A stretch of DNA of 36,723 bases from Planctomycetota bacterium (GTDB taxonomy: Bacteria; Planctomycetota; PLA2; JAEUHO01): NCBI GenBank assembly GCA_029259795.1, contig JAJDEM010000017.1, forward strand, positions 1-36,723, read 5' to 3'. Both the position numbers and the translations under genes were made by a program. Under the pieces are notes generated by a model. It had not been told where the DNA came from, did no database searches, and saw nothing but the letters and a program-made list of their open reading frames with translations. This document shows, piece after piece, positions 8,076 to 18,750 of the stretch; position 1 is the stretch's first letter, and each line of letters opens with the position of its first letter.

Positions 8076-9716
8076 ATGCCCAGCCGACCCCACCCCAGCC
8101 GCCCCCAAGTCAGGCGAGGCCACCTGTCTGCGGTGCTGCTCGCCGTCCTGGCGCTGCTGTGCATGCTGCCTTGCGCGGCGCCCGACGCGCACGCCAAGCT
8201 CAGCAGCAAGGAGTGGAAGGCGGCCGAGACCGAGTTCAAGACCCTCTTCGCCACCCGCGGAAAGCCCGCCGAGAAGATCGCGATCCTCAAGACGATTGCG
8301 AGCGATGGCAGCGGGCGCGCCTGGCGCCTCATGGCCGACGCCCTGTTCAAGGAGGTGCAGCTGCTCTCCTCCGTCGAGAAGGAACTCGCAGAGGTCTCCG
8401 CCGAGCACTCCGAGTTGATGGAGAAGGGGATCAAGGGCTTCACCGCAACGGATGAGGGGCGCTCGAAGGATCTGGCGGCGAAGCTCAAGACGCTCGAGCA
8501 GGAACTCGTCGACGAGCGCAAGGCGACCCATGGCGTCGTCACGGCGGTCTCGGAGGGGCCCGAACTCCTGCGCAAGAACATCCTCAAGCGCGCCAAGAGC
8601 GGCGGCGACTGGCCGCTACGCGCGGCGGCCGTGCATGTTGCTGCGAGCACGATGGGCGAGAAGGGCTCGTGGAGCTTCCTCATCCAGAGCCTCAACAAGG
8701 ACGCCGACCCGCGCGTGCGCCTCGCCGCGCTCGATGCCCTGGCTACGGCGAAGGACAAGTGGCAAGACCTCGTGATCGGGCGGCTCGCAGACTCGTCCTG
8801 GTCGGTCGTGCTACGCGCCTCGCATATCGCGCAGGAGCGCGAACTTCACAAGGCCGTACCGCATCTCATCAACGCGCTGCCGAAGGCCTCGCCGCGTGTG
8901 GCCCAGGGCCTCGGCAAGGCGCTCAAGAGTCTGACCGGCGAGAACTTCGAGCCCTACGCCGATGTCTGGTCCAAGTGGTGGGAAGACCACAAGGCCGAGT
9001 TCGAGAAGGACGTTGTGGTCAAGTCCGGCAAGAAGCCCGAGTTCCCGCGCATCCACTTCTACGGCGTCGAGATCAAGTCTGACCGCGTCCTCTTCATCAT
9101 CGACATCTCCGCCTCCATGAAGAAGGAGACGAAGAACAAGAACCCGGCCGAGCTCTGGAAGCCGCCGCCCGTAACGACGGGTGGGGGCAAGCCGCCCCCG
9201 CCGCCCCCGCCGCCGGAGGCCATCCTCAGCGGGCCGAAGATCGACGTCGCGAAGCACGAGTTGAAGAAGTCCATCGAGAAGATGCCGAAGGACTTCACCT
9301 TCAACATCATCTCGTTCAACCAGGGTGCGAAGGCCTGGCAGAAGGGCATGGTCAAGGCGACCAAGAAGAACAAGGAGGCCGCCTTCGCTTGGATCCGCTC
9401 GCTGCACGCGCACGGATCCACGTTCACCGACGGTGCCTTGCGCATGGGTTTCGGGGTTGCGGGCCTGCTCAACTACGACGACAAGTATCCGAACATCGCG
9501 TTGGACACGATTGTCCTGCTCTCCGACGGCGCGCCGACCGATACGTCGTTCCCGGTGGCCAAGCGGATGGATCCGGGGATCATCCTTGGTCACGTTCGCG
9601 AGTGGAACAAGAAGAAGCAGATCATCATCCACTGCATCGCGGTGGACATGCAGCCTGGCAACGAGTTCCTCCAGAAGCTCGCTACCGAGAATGGTGGCAC
9701 CTTCGTCGACCGTTGA
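8076..9716 (+). CDS. Exported HEAT-repeat plus von Willebrand factor A (VWA) domain protein
   Basis: Signal sequence, HEAT-like repeats (DPRVRLAALDALATAKD), MIDAS motif LFIIDISASM, later TFTDGA and VLLSDGAPTD. Confidence 0.82.
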   Translation: MPSRPHPSRPQVRRGHLSAVLLAVLALLCMLPCAAPDAHAKLSSKEWKAAETEFKTLFATRGKPAEKIAILKTIASDGSGRAWRLMADALFKEVQLLSSVEKELAEVSAEHSELMEKGIKGFTATDEGRSKDLAAKLKTLEQELVDERKATHGVVTAVSEGPELLRKNILKRAKSGGDWPLRAAAVHVAASTMGEKGSWSFLIQSLNKDADPRVRLAALDALATAKDKWQDLVIGRLADSSWSVVLRASHIAQERELHKAVPHLINALPKASPRVAQGLGKALKSLTGENFEPYADVWSKWWEDHKAEFEKDVVVKSGKKPEFPRIHFYGVEIKSDRVLFIIDISASMKKETKNKNPAELWKPPPVTTGGGKPPPPPPPPEAILSGPKIDVAKHELKKSIEKMPKDFTFNIISFNQGAKAWQKGMVKATKKNKEAAFAWIRSLHAHGSTFTDGALRMGFGVAGLLNYDDKYPNIALDTIVLLSDGAPTDTSFPVAKRMDPGIILGHVREWNKKKQIIIHCIAVDMQPGNEFLQKLATENGGTFVDR

Positions 9717-9828
9717 TCGCAGCCGCTCCGTGACGCCTGACGACGAGTCCACTCCCACGAGGGCCACTGCGCTGGAAGCCCAGCCTCGCGGCCAGTCTGG
9801 ACGGGTCCAGCCCAGGCAACCGGCCGGC

Positions 9829-10542
9829 ATGTGGATCCCGCTGCTGCGCCTCGGTGGCGTGCGCGTCTACCTCGACCCGCTCATTGCGGTCGTGCTCGTC
9901 TACCTCGTGTTCTTCACGGCTCCGGGGCGGACGCTCTTTGCGCCGGCGGGGATCCTGCTGGGCAGCGTCCTGCTGCACGAGCTCGCGCACGCGTGGATGG
10001 CCCGCCGCCGCGGCTTGGTGGTGGGCGGCATCTTCCTACACCTCGTGCCCTTCGCCTACGTCGAGCGCGGCAAGCCCGAGGACGAGCTGCGCGTCGCGCT
10101 GGCGGGGCCGGCCGTCAACCTGCTGCTTGCCGCGGGGTTCTTCGCCGTGCCCGCCGTGCGTGAGACCTTCCCGTGGACGGCGCCGGGCCTCTGGTTCGAT
10201 GATCCGCTGTGGACGGCGTTCGGGATCAACCTGGTGATGGGGACCCTCAACCTCATCCCCGCATTGCCGGCGGACGGCGGCCGTGCGCTGCGCGCCGGGT
10301 TGATGACGCGCCTCGCACCCGGCACCGCCTACGCACGCACGGCGCGCGTGGGCACGTTCGTCGGTGTTGGCTGCTTCGTCCTGGTGGCCTGGACATGGCC
10401 CTCGGACGACGCCATCCTCGCGGCGATCCTCGGTGTCTTCTTCATCATGACCGCCTGGCGCGAAGCCCGCGCCGGCATCGCCGAGCGCCAGCGCGAGCGC
10501 CAGCGTGCGCGGGAGCGCAAGGAGGCGAAGGAGGGGCCGTAG
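9829..10542 (+). CDS. Site-2-protease family (M50) intramembrane metalloprotease
   Basis: HELAHAWMA (HExxH) and NLIPALPADGGR (NxxPxxxxDGG-like) motifs; multiple hydrophobic segments. A GTG start at 9730 is also possible. Confidence 0.85.
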   Translation: MWIPLLRLGGVRVYLDPLIAVVLVYLVFFTAPGRTLFAPAGILLGSVLLHELAHAWMARRRGLVVGGIFLHLVPFAYVERGKPEDELRVALAGPAVNLLLAAGFFAVPAVRETFPWTAPGLWFDDPLWTAFGINLVMGTLNLIPALPADGGRALRAGLMTRLAPGTAYARTARVGTFVGVGCFVLVAWTWPSDDAILAAILGVFFIMTAWREARAGIAERQRERQRARERKEAKEGP

Positions 10543-10579
10543 GCTCCACCGCGGATGCAGTTGCGCGTACGGTGGGGGC

Positions 10580-11173
10580 ATGACCGCGACCCGCCGGCGA
10601 GCGTTGATGTTGACTGCGGCCCTCGTGGTCACCGGCATCCTTGGCCTAGGCGCCTTGTCGAAGCTCATGGATCATGCGGCTGAGATCGGGGAGGAGTCCA
10701 GGCAGGGGGACAACCTGCGGCTTCTAGTCGCGTTGCTCAACGCGGGCGATGACCTGCAGGAGATCAAGGGGCTCTACGGCAAGAATGTCGTCCTCTCGTT
10801 GGTCGCTAACGGCCGATTGGATCCCGCGAATCCTAGAGAACTCGCCCTCTTGTTCCGCTGTGGCGCCGTCCCCGCAGGCATCGACGCGTCGTCCTACGCT
10901 GAGGTGACACTCGAGTCCCTGCGCACACGGCGGTTCCCGCGTCTAACTGACATCATGGGACCTGACCGGGATTCCCCACTGTCTCGTGGGGTGACCCCTG
11001 AACTGCAGGTGGGTCGCGCTCTGCTGGCCGTGGAGATAACCCGCGGGCTGATCGTCGGCTTCACCGCCGGCGATGTGCGTCTCATGAGCACAGAGGTCCT
11101 ACGGCTCGACGACGGCGCGGCATCGGGGGACGGAGCACCAGCCTGGCGCACGCTCGGCCTCTCTGACGAGTAG
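10580..11173 (+). CDS. Uncharacterised membrane-anchored or exported protein
   Basis: ATG 10580, single N-terminal hydrophobic helix (RRRALMLTAALVVTGILGLGAL). Confidence 0.55.
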   Translation: MTATRRRALMLTAALVVTGILGLGALSKLMDHAAEIGEESRQGDNLRLLVALLNAGDDLQEIKGLYGKNVVLSLVANGRLDPANPRELALLFRCGAVPAGIDASSYAEVTLESLRTRRFPRLTDIMGPDRDSPLSRGVTPELQVGRALLAVEITRGLIVGFTAGDVRLMSTEVLRLDDGAASGDGAPAWRTLGLSDE

Positions 11174-11238
11174 CTCGGGTCGCCCGTGAGCGCGGCCCTC
11201 CGGCGAGTTGCACGCGTGTTTGAGGATCGCGGGCGCCG

Positions 11239-11455
11239 CCCGACGGCAGAAGGCCCCGCAGCGGGGCCGCTGCCATCGGGTCCCGTGTCCTTGGAGTACG
11301 TCACTTCGCGGGCTCACGAATCGCCCGCTGGGGCTTGGGCGCGTTGCGCCGAACCTGGGACGCCCCTACCGGGCCTACCGGGCGACGATGGCGGGGCGCC
11401 TCTGCGTAGGGGCGGCCCAAGCCGCGCTGCGCGGCGGAGTGGCCGCCCGGAGCGA
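11239..11455. repeat. Dispersed structured intergenic element, copy A
   Basis: Hairpin cccgacggcag-N20-ctgccatcggg (11239-11280), ctcacgaatcg at 11313, then gtaggggcggccc...ggcggagtggccgcccggag (11406 on); same order and spacing as copy B at 30391. Confidence 0.7.
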
Positions 11456-11648
11456 CGTCCGTCGCCAAGGGTCCCGTACGACACCCGAGTTCCACAACCA
11501 GTCGACCTCGCATCGGCGTGCGAGGCGGGCAGCGGAAGGCCGATGAGGAGTCCGTGGCGTGGTCTGTCACGCGAGGACGACGAAGCGGTCTCTCCGCGTC
11601 CGCCCCGCGCGCAGCACGTCCCTATGCAAGAACCAGTGCACGCATGCC

Positions 11649-13127
<1,479 letters not shown>

Positions 13128-13159
13128 GGCGGGTCGTCCAGGGAGAGGCTGCCCGAGGG

Positions 13160-13510
13160 CTAGCGGTGGGGCGACACGCTACCCCGCTCGGCCCGTTCCA
13201 CCAGATCCAGCAGGCGCCGTTCCCGGTAGGCGCCCCGCAGGAAGATGAACACCGTCCCCGTGATCAACAGCATCAGGCTGAGGAACAGGATCGGTGTGAC
13301 CCGCGCCAGCGACCGGACCAGGGTCCAGTCAACGATGCCGCTATCGAGGCTCGTGCCGATCCCCAGGGGATCGACCAGGGCCGGGAAGCGCGTCGCAGCG
13401 AAGGCGAGGCAGAAGACCCACAGGATCGGCAGCCCCCAGGTGGCAGCCTTCAGGTAGCGCAGGGACTTGCGGCGGCGCTCGAGATAGTCCACGTCGTCTT
13501 CGCTCAGCAT
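13160..13510 (-). CDS. Small two-TM membrane protein, uncharacterised
   Basis: MLSEDDVDYLERRRKSLRYLKAATWGLPILWVFCLAFAA...TPILFLSLMLLITGTVFIFLRGAYRERRLLDLVE; two hydrophobic helices. Confidence 0.65.
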   Translation of the reverse strand: MLSEDDVDYLERRRKSLRYLKAATWGLPILWVFCLAFAATRFPALVDPLGIGTSLDSGIVDWTLVRSLARVTPILFLSLMLLITGTVFIFLRGAYRERRLLDLVERAERGSVSPHR

Positions 13511-13575
13511 GGGGCCTCCACCCGCGGTTGTACCGTCGGACGGGCTCCGCATGCGAGTCTCGGCCGCGGCGGCGG

Positions 13576-14712
13576 CTACTCCTGGGCGTCCATTTGCTCG
13601 ATCAGCGAACGGATGCTCGCCATCATCCCCGCCGAGGCGGTGACCAGCAGGGCGTTGGTCTCGTTGTGGCTGACGATGGTCGGCATCGCGTCGCTGTCGC
13701 TCTCGCGCCAGAGGTGCGGCGCACCCCGGATGAGGTTCATGAGCGTCATGGATGCCTCGGCAGCGCGGATGCGCTTCAGCCGGATCATCTGGACGGTCAT
13801 CTGCGTTGTCGCGACCCGGACATCCATGAGTGCAATGGCCGTGCGTAGCTTGGCGATCTCGTCATCGGTACCGGAGACGAGCAGCTGGTTCGTACGCCCG
13901 TCCGCGATGATGCGCGGGGCGGAGGGGCCACTCGTGACGGGCTGACGGGAGCTCTTGCTCGCCACATGGCGCGACCCGTAGAGTTGGAGCAGCGCCATCG
14001 CGACCTTCTCGGCCTTGGCATGTGCCAGCTTGATCGCAACGGTGGTCCCACCGGTCGTGGAGGAGGACGAGCTCGGCTTGTCCATGTTCTTCAGCAGGCG
14101 ATAGATCGCCACGACGTTCGGAGCGAAGTCCGTGACGACGAAGGACTTGGCGCTCGGAACCTCGGTCACGTTGCCGATGTTCTGACCCGTCACGATCCGC
14201 GTAAGGGCATTGCGTGCGTTGCGCAGATCGGTCATGTGTTCGACCGCGATCGTCGTCGTGATGAACAGGCCGTCCTGCGTCGCGTACCTGGCGAGGTTCG
14301 CCTCCGTCAGCGTGACGCTGCGCGGCTTGAGCTTCAGGATCGAGCTCGTCTGGCGCGCGTCCATCACCAGGTGGATCGGGTTCGACTCCGGTCCCACGGG
14401 GATGATCACCAGCTCGTAGAAGGTGAGCAGTGCACGCGCTGCGGAGAAGATCTCCTCGGAGGAGCCCTTGAGCGTGATGCCGCCGGTGACCTTCTTGCCC
14501 CGGATGTTCTTGTCGGCCGGGTTCCAGGCCATGGAGTACCCGGTGATCTCCTTCAACTGCTTCAAGAGAACTTCGATCTCGACGTTCTCGACGCGCAGGT
14601 CCCGGTCGTCGTCGGCGAAGGCCGTCGACGCGGGTCCCGCCCACGGGGCGAGCGACGTGCCCACGGCGAGCAAGGTGGCGAGCGAAAGAAACATGACAGC
14701 GCGTGTGATCAT
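13576..14712 (-). CDS. Secretin N-domain protein without a secretin beta-barrel domain
   Basis: Signal peptide; STN/N0-like DLRVENVEIEVLLKQLKEITGYSMAWNP, then several GspD N1/N2-like repeats (RIIADGRTNQLLVSGTDDEIAKLRTAIALMDV; TIVSHNETNALLVTASAGMMASIRSLIEQMD); ORF ends without a barrel. Confidence 0.75.
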   Translation of the reverse strand: MITRAVMFLSLATLLAVGTSLAPWAGPASTAFADDDRDLRVENVEIEVLLKQLKEITGYSMAWNPADKNIRGKKVTGGITLKGSSEEIFSAARALLTFYELVIIPVGPESNPIHLVMDARQTSSILKLKPRSVTLTEANLARYATQDGLFITTTIAVEHMTDLRNARNALTRIVTGQNIGNVTEVPSAKSFVVTDFAPNVVAIYRLLKNMDKPSSSSSTTGGTTVAIKLAHAKAEKVAMALLQLYGSRHVASKSSRQPVTSGPSAPRIIADGRTNQLLVSGTDDEIAKLRTAIALMDVRVATTQMTVQMIRLKRIRAAEASMTLMNLIRGAPHLWRESDSDAMPTIVSHNETNALLVTASAGMMASIRSLIEQMDAQE

Positions 14713-14779
14713 CGGCGACTCCTCGGGACCGGTATGGCCGCTTGGACGCCGTGCGCGTGTTCGACCTTCCGCGTGGGAG

Positions 14780-15724
14780 CTAGCCTAGAGCAAACGCGCG
14801 CGGCTCGCCGGCGGGGGACTTGGCCTGCGCGGCGCGAACCTCCAGGGGGAGCGCGAGGACGGGGCGCTCGCCCAGCCGGACGTGCAGCCGCCAGGGGCCG
14901 GGCTGGGCGAGGAGCTTGGCGAGGGTTTCGTTGCGGACGGGAATGCGGATGGCGTTGTCCGTTACGTCCTTGAGCGGGCGCAGTCGGATCGTCTGGTTGC
15001 TCCCAGGACTCGAGAACGCCAGGTGCAGCGTCGGCGCGCGCTGGGGACGCTTCGAGCAGTCCATGCCGTAGCGGCCCTTCAAGAACAGGTCGAGGGTGAG
15101 GCGCTCCGTGCGCGGGCCGAGCACGAGGGGATGCCGCAGCTGCTCGCCGTCGGCCCAGACTTGGACGCGTGCGGAGAGGTTCTGCAGAAAGCGATTCAGT
15201 CGGATGCCCTCACGCCGACGCGCGAGTGCGCTGAATGCGAGGATGAGCAGGCCGATGCCGCCGAAGAGGCCGGCGGGTCGGGAGAAGGGGCGCAGGCGGT
15301 AGGCGAGGGCGACGTCCACGGCGCGCTCGGCAATCGCGGATGCTTCGGCGTTGTCTGGCGCGAGCCGCGCGGCGAGCTGCGCGTGGCGTGCGGCAGGCAA
15401 GCCACGGTCGGCGGCGAGCCACGCGAGGGCGGCCGCGGTGTGCAGCTCCTGGGTGGGCCCCTCGGCTGCAACGCGCTCGAGTGCGGCAGCGGCTTCCGCC
15501 GGCTGCCGGTGTCTGACGTGTTGGCGGGCCGCCGCCAGGGAGCTGGCGGCGGCCTCACCGGTGGTGTCAGAAGCGACGGCCCGTGCGAGCGCACCCGGAA
15601 GGGCACGCTCGGCACGGGACACTCCGGCGCGGGTGATGGCCTCGACCGACAGGCCGCCTGCCACAAAGCAGATGACCACGAGGCCAGTCAACACACGTCC
15701 GAAATGGCGAGTTCGCACCGTCAT
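14780..15724 (-). CDS. Membrane protein, uncharacterised, with TPR-like region
   Basis: N-terminal TM, Ala-rich helical repeat region, second TM (GLFGGIGLLILAFSALARRR), beta-rich C-terminus. Start Met chosen at 15724. Confidence 0.6.
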   Translation of the reverse strand: MTVRTRHFGRVLTGLVVICFVAGGLSVEAITRAGVSRAERALPGALARAVASDTTGEAAASSLAAARQHVRHRQPAEAAAALERVAAEGPTQELHTAAALAWLAADRGLPAARHAQLAARLAPDNAEASAIAERAVDVALAYRLRPFSRPAGLFGGIGLLILAFSALARRREGIRLNRFLQNLSARVQVWADGEQLRHPLVLGPRTERLTLDLFLKGRYGMDCSKRPQRAPTLHLAFSSPGSNQTIRLRPLKDVTDNAIRIPVRNETLAKLLAQPGPWRLHVRLGERPVLALPLEVRAAQAKSPAGEPRAFALG

Positions 15725-15790
15725 GGGTTGTCTCCAGGTTGAGGGCATACCGGTCGCCCGGTATGGCCACAGAGAGCGATTGCGTGGGCC

Positions 15791-16606
15791 TTACTTGCCG
15801 GGGTAGCTGGCAAGGACCTCGTCGATGGCGGTCACCGGGTCTGCGGAGAGATCCGTTGCGACCGACTCCGCGCCGTCGACGCGCACGACGCGCTCGTACT
15901 CGTAGTACTGGAGAAGCTTGTTCTGTTCGCGCAGCTTGGCGCGAATGGTGGCGATCCGATCCTTGGCCGCGCTGTAGCCGCTGCCGCTGATCGAGCTGTC
16001 GCCGACCGCGTTGCGGGTCCGCGCAGCAGCCTTGCGGGCGCTCAGGGACTCGAGCTCGGCTGCCAGGACATGGATCTCCTCGCCCAGGCGACTCTGCTCG
16101 GTGCGAGCCTGCTCAAGCGACGAGATCGTCGCAGCGTACTCGCCCTTCAGGCGCTCGAGATCGCTCGTGCGGCGCCCGAGCAACTCGCTCGAGGCCTTGA
16201 ACGACCGGACGCGGCGCAAGGTGCGACGCTGATCCTTGACCGGAACCTCGTGAAGGGTGGAGGCCGTGCGGATCTCGCCGCCGGTCTCGGCCGTCAGGCC
16301 GTCGCGGAGCGTAGCCAAGGCAACGCGCTCACGATCCACGCGCACGGTCAGCCCGCGCACTTCGCGCTCGACGCCGCCGATCATGTCGCGGAGGTTCTCC
16401 GCGGCAACCTCGCCGCGAATGATGCTCTCGGCGTAGGTGTCGACCTGGGCTTGCGCCTCGGCGAGCTGGTTCTGCAAGGGGACCTCCGCGGTCAGTGCGT
16501 CACGCACGTTGCTGCGGACGCTCCCTACGGTTGACTTGATTACGTCGGTGCCGACAAACGCTGCCAGACCGATGGCTACGAAGGCGATAAGTGCCAACTT
16601 CTTCAT
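15791..16606 (-). CDS. Membrane-anchored coiled-coil protein
   Basis: MKKLALIAFVAIGLAAFVG anchor followed by long heptad-like E/R/L-rich sequence; ATG overlaps the stop of the upstream kinase gene. Confidence 0.75.
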   Translation of the reverse strand: MKKLALIAFVAIGLAAFVGTDVIKSTVGSVRSNVRDALTAEVPLQNQLAEAQAQVDTYAESIIRGEVAAENLRDMIGGVEREVRGLTVRVDRERVALATLRDGLTAETGGEIRTASTLHEVPVKDQRRTLRRVRSFKASSELLGRRTSDLERLKGEYAATISSLEQARTEQSRLGEEIHVLAAELESLSARKAAARTRNAVGDSSISGSGYSAAKDRIATIRAKLREQNKLLQYYEYERVVRVDGAESVATDLSADPVTAIDEVLASYPGK

Positions 16607-18570
16607 CTTGAATTCTCCCTATGGAGGGTTGGGGGTACGTGTCGGACCTCAGTCCAGGGGAGCAGTCGGTGTACAGCCCCGCTCTCGTGATTGACCGGGT
16701 TCTTGGCCGACTCCAGCGCTGTGCTGAAGAAGGCCGCGGACGACCACAAGAAGATGAAAGCAACCAGCGCGAGGCCGAAGCCGCGGCGCAGTTTGCGAAT
16801 GAGGAACATGCGGATCATGGTGAGCAGCGAGAAGACGGCTGCTGCCAGCGAGGCGTAGAAGAGCGGCTGGGCTTCATCGAGAACGACCTGCCCGCGCGTG
16901 GAGTACACACCATCGAGGTAGTTGAACGTGGCGTTGCTCGGCAGGCTCCACAGCTCGAGCGCCTGGAACCCGACATAGAGGCTGAACAGGATCGCGGCGA
17001 GGCCGTAGGCGCGAATGAGGAACGAAGCGGAGCGTGCTCGCACGGGTGGCGAGAGGTGGATCACCCGCGGTGCCTGGATGGCGACCGGGCCGGGGCTGCG
17101 CAGGGACTTCTTGCCGAGACGGAACGCGTTGCGGGCGCGCTCGGTCGTCATGGCGATCAGGCCGTAGAGGCCTAGTGCTGTGACGAAAGGCGGGAAGAAG
17201 AGCATCACGATGCTCGCCATCACCTGCGACTCGCGTGCGCCGGCCTCGAGATTGCTCACGCGGCGGCCCAGACTCATCAGGTAGAGACCGAGGATGAACG
17301 AAATGACGCTGCCGAAGCCGCCCCAGGGCACCGCGATGAAGTCGGAGACCACGCCGGCCACGAGCCCGAAAGCCGAGAGGATGAACAGGAGGCCCATGAC
17401 GCGATCGAGCGCGCCGAGGATCTCGGCGTGACGGAGGAGGCCGCGGGCCGCCTCGACCTCGTGGTGGGGGACGACCGGATTCGGGACGGTTCCTGGCAGG
17501 GGGGGCGGAGCGGTCGTGGCTTGGCGCAGGTCGATGGCGAAGCCGAGCGCGTCGTGCATGGCACCAGCTGTCGCGAAGCGGTCCTTGGCGTGGGTCGCGA
17601 GGGCCTTGTCGACCACATCGTCGAAGGCGCGCGAGACGCCCGTGAACTCGCTCGGCATCGTGAAGCGACCGAGCGGCAGGCCGCCCGTAAGCATCTCGTA
17701 GAGAATGACGCCGAGCGCGAAGACGTCCGAGCGGCCATCGAGCTTGCGATCGCCGCGGCGCTGCTCGGGTGCCATGTACTCGTAGGTGCCGAGGATGACG
17801 TCGGTGCGTGTGAGGCGGGTCGTCGCGAGATCGGTCTCGCTCCCGACCAGGCGGGAGAGGCCGAAGTCCACGAGGTGGACGCTGCCGTGCTCATCGAGCA
17901 GGACGTTCTCCGGCTTGAGGTCGCGGTGGATGATGCCCTTGCCGTGCGCGTAGTCGAGCGCGCTGGCGATCTGCATGGCGATGCCCGCCGTTCGCTCGGG
18001 CAGGATCGGGCCACGGTCCATGAGCTTGCGCAGGCTCTCCCCACGGACGTAGTCCATGGCGAACCAAAGGCAGCCCTCGTCTTCGCCGCGATCGATCACG
18101 TCGACCACATGGGGGTGGGAGAGCGAGGAGAGGAGCTTCGCTTCGCGGTGGAAGCGCTTGACGAACGACGGATCCTTGGCGAGCTCTTCGTTGAGCAGCT
18201 TCAGGGCGACCTTGCGGTTCATCAGCCCACCGCGTGCTTCGTAGACGCGGCCCATGCCGCCGCGCCCGATAAGTCGCGTAAGCGTCCAGCGGCCGAGGCG
18301 GGTGCCGATCATGCTGTCGTTGGCGTCCCGCGGCGCCTTGGGGGCCGAGCGGATCTTCCGGGTGGGGCTGTCGGCGGCTGCTTCGCCAGTGATGGCTGTC
18401 TTCGCGGGCGCGGCCTCGCGGCCAGCCCACTCGAAGCTCTGCTTGCACGAGCCACACGTGATTCGTGCGGCCGCGGCGGTGACGGCCAGGTCGTGGCCGC
18501 AATGCAGGCAGGGTTCAACCCAGGTCTCGATGACGTGTCCTCCGCGGTCCATGGTTGCTACCGGTCCCAT
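16603..18570 (-). CDS. Serine/threonine protein kinase with N-terminal zinc ribbon and C-terminal transmembrane segments
   Basis: CLHCGHDL...ITCGSCKQSF zinc ribbon; GRGGMGRVYEAR, VALKLL, IIHRDLKPENVLL, VDFGLSR, YMAPEQ; several C-terminal hydrophobic helices. Confidence 0.92.
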   Translation of the reverse strand: MGPVATMDRGGHVIETWVEPCLHCGHDLAVTAAAARITCGSCKQSFEWAGREAAPAKTAITGEAAADSPTRKIRSAPKAPRDANDSMIGTRLGRWTLTRLIGRGGMGRVYEARGGLMNRKVALKLLNEELAKDPSFVKRFHREAKLLSSLSHPHVVDVIDRGEDEGCLWFAMDYVRGESLRKLMDRGPILPERTAGIAMQIASALDYAHGKGIIHRDLKPENVLLDEHGSVHLVDFGLSRLVGSETDLATTRLTRTDVILGTYEYMAPEQRRGDRKLDGRSDVFALGVILYEMLTGGLPLGRFTMPSEFTGVSRAFDDVVDKALATHAKDRFATAGAMHDALGFAIDLRQATTAPPPLPGTVPNPVVPHHEVEAARGLLRHAEILGALDRVMGLLFILSAFGLVAGVVSDFIAVPWGGFGSVISFILGLYLMSLGRRVSNLEAGARESQVMASIVMLFFPPFVTALGLYGLIAMTTERARNAFRLGKKSLRSPGPVAIQAPRVIHLSPPVRARSASFLIRAYGLAAILFSLYVGFQALELWSLPSNATFNYLDGVYSTRGQVVLDEAQPLFYASLAAAVFSLLTMIRMFLIRKLRRGFGLALVAFIFLWSSAAFFSTALESAKNPVNHESGAVHRLLPWTEVRHVPPTLHRENSR

Positions 18571-18608
18571 GCCAGGGCTATCACAAGCCCCATGCCGGGA
18601 TCGGCCGC

Positions 18609-18710
18609 GAGCGATGATTCGCTCTAAGTACCTACCAGGAAACAGTCTACGTCATCGGGCGGGGAAGCGCTCGCGAGCGCCTCCCCCGCGGATTGAACGA
18701 AACGTTCAAT
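18609..18710. promoter_or_regulatory. Three clustered inverted repeats in the kinase leader
   Basis: gagcga-tgat-tcgctc (18609-18624); ggggaagcgctcgcgagcgcctcccc (18661-18686) with perfect core gcgctcgcgagcgc; attgaacg-aaa-cgttcaat (18692-18710). Confidence 0.45.
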
Positions 18711-18750
18711 GCCCAGGTGAACGGACCGTGCAGGGGGCAGGCCCGTCCGG

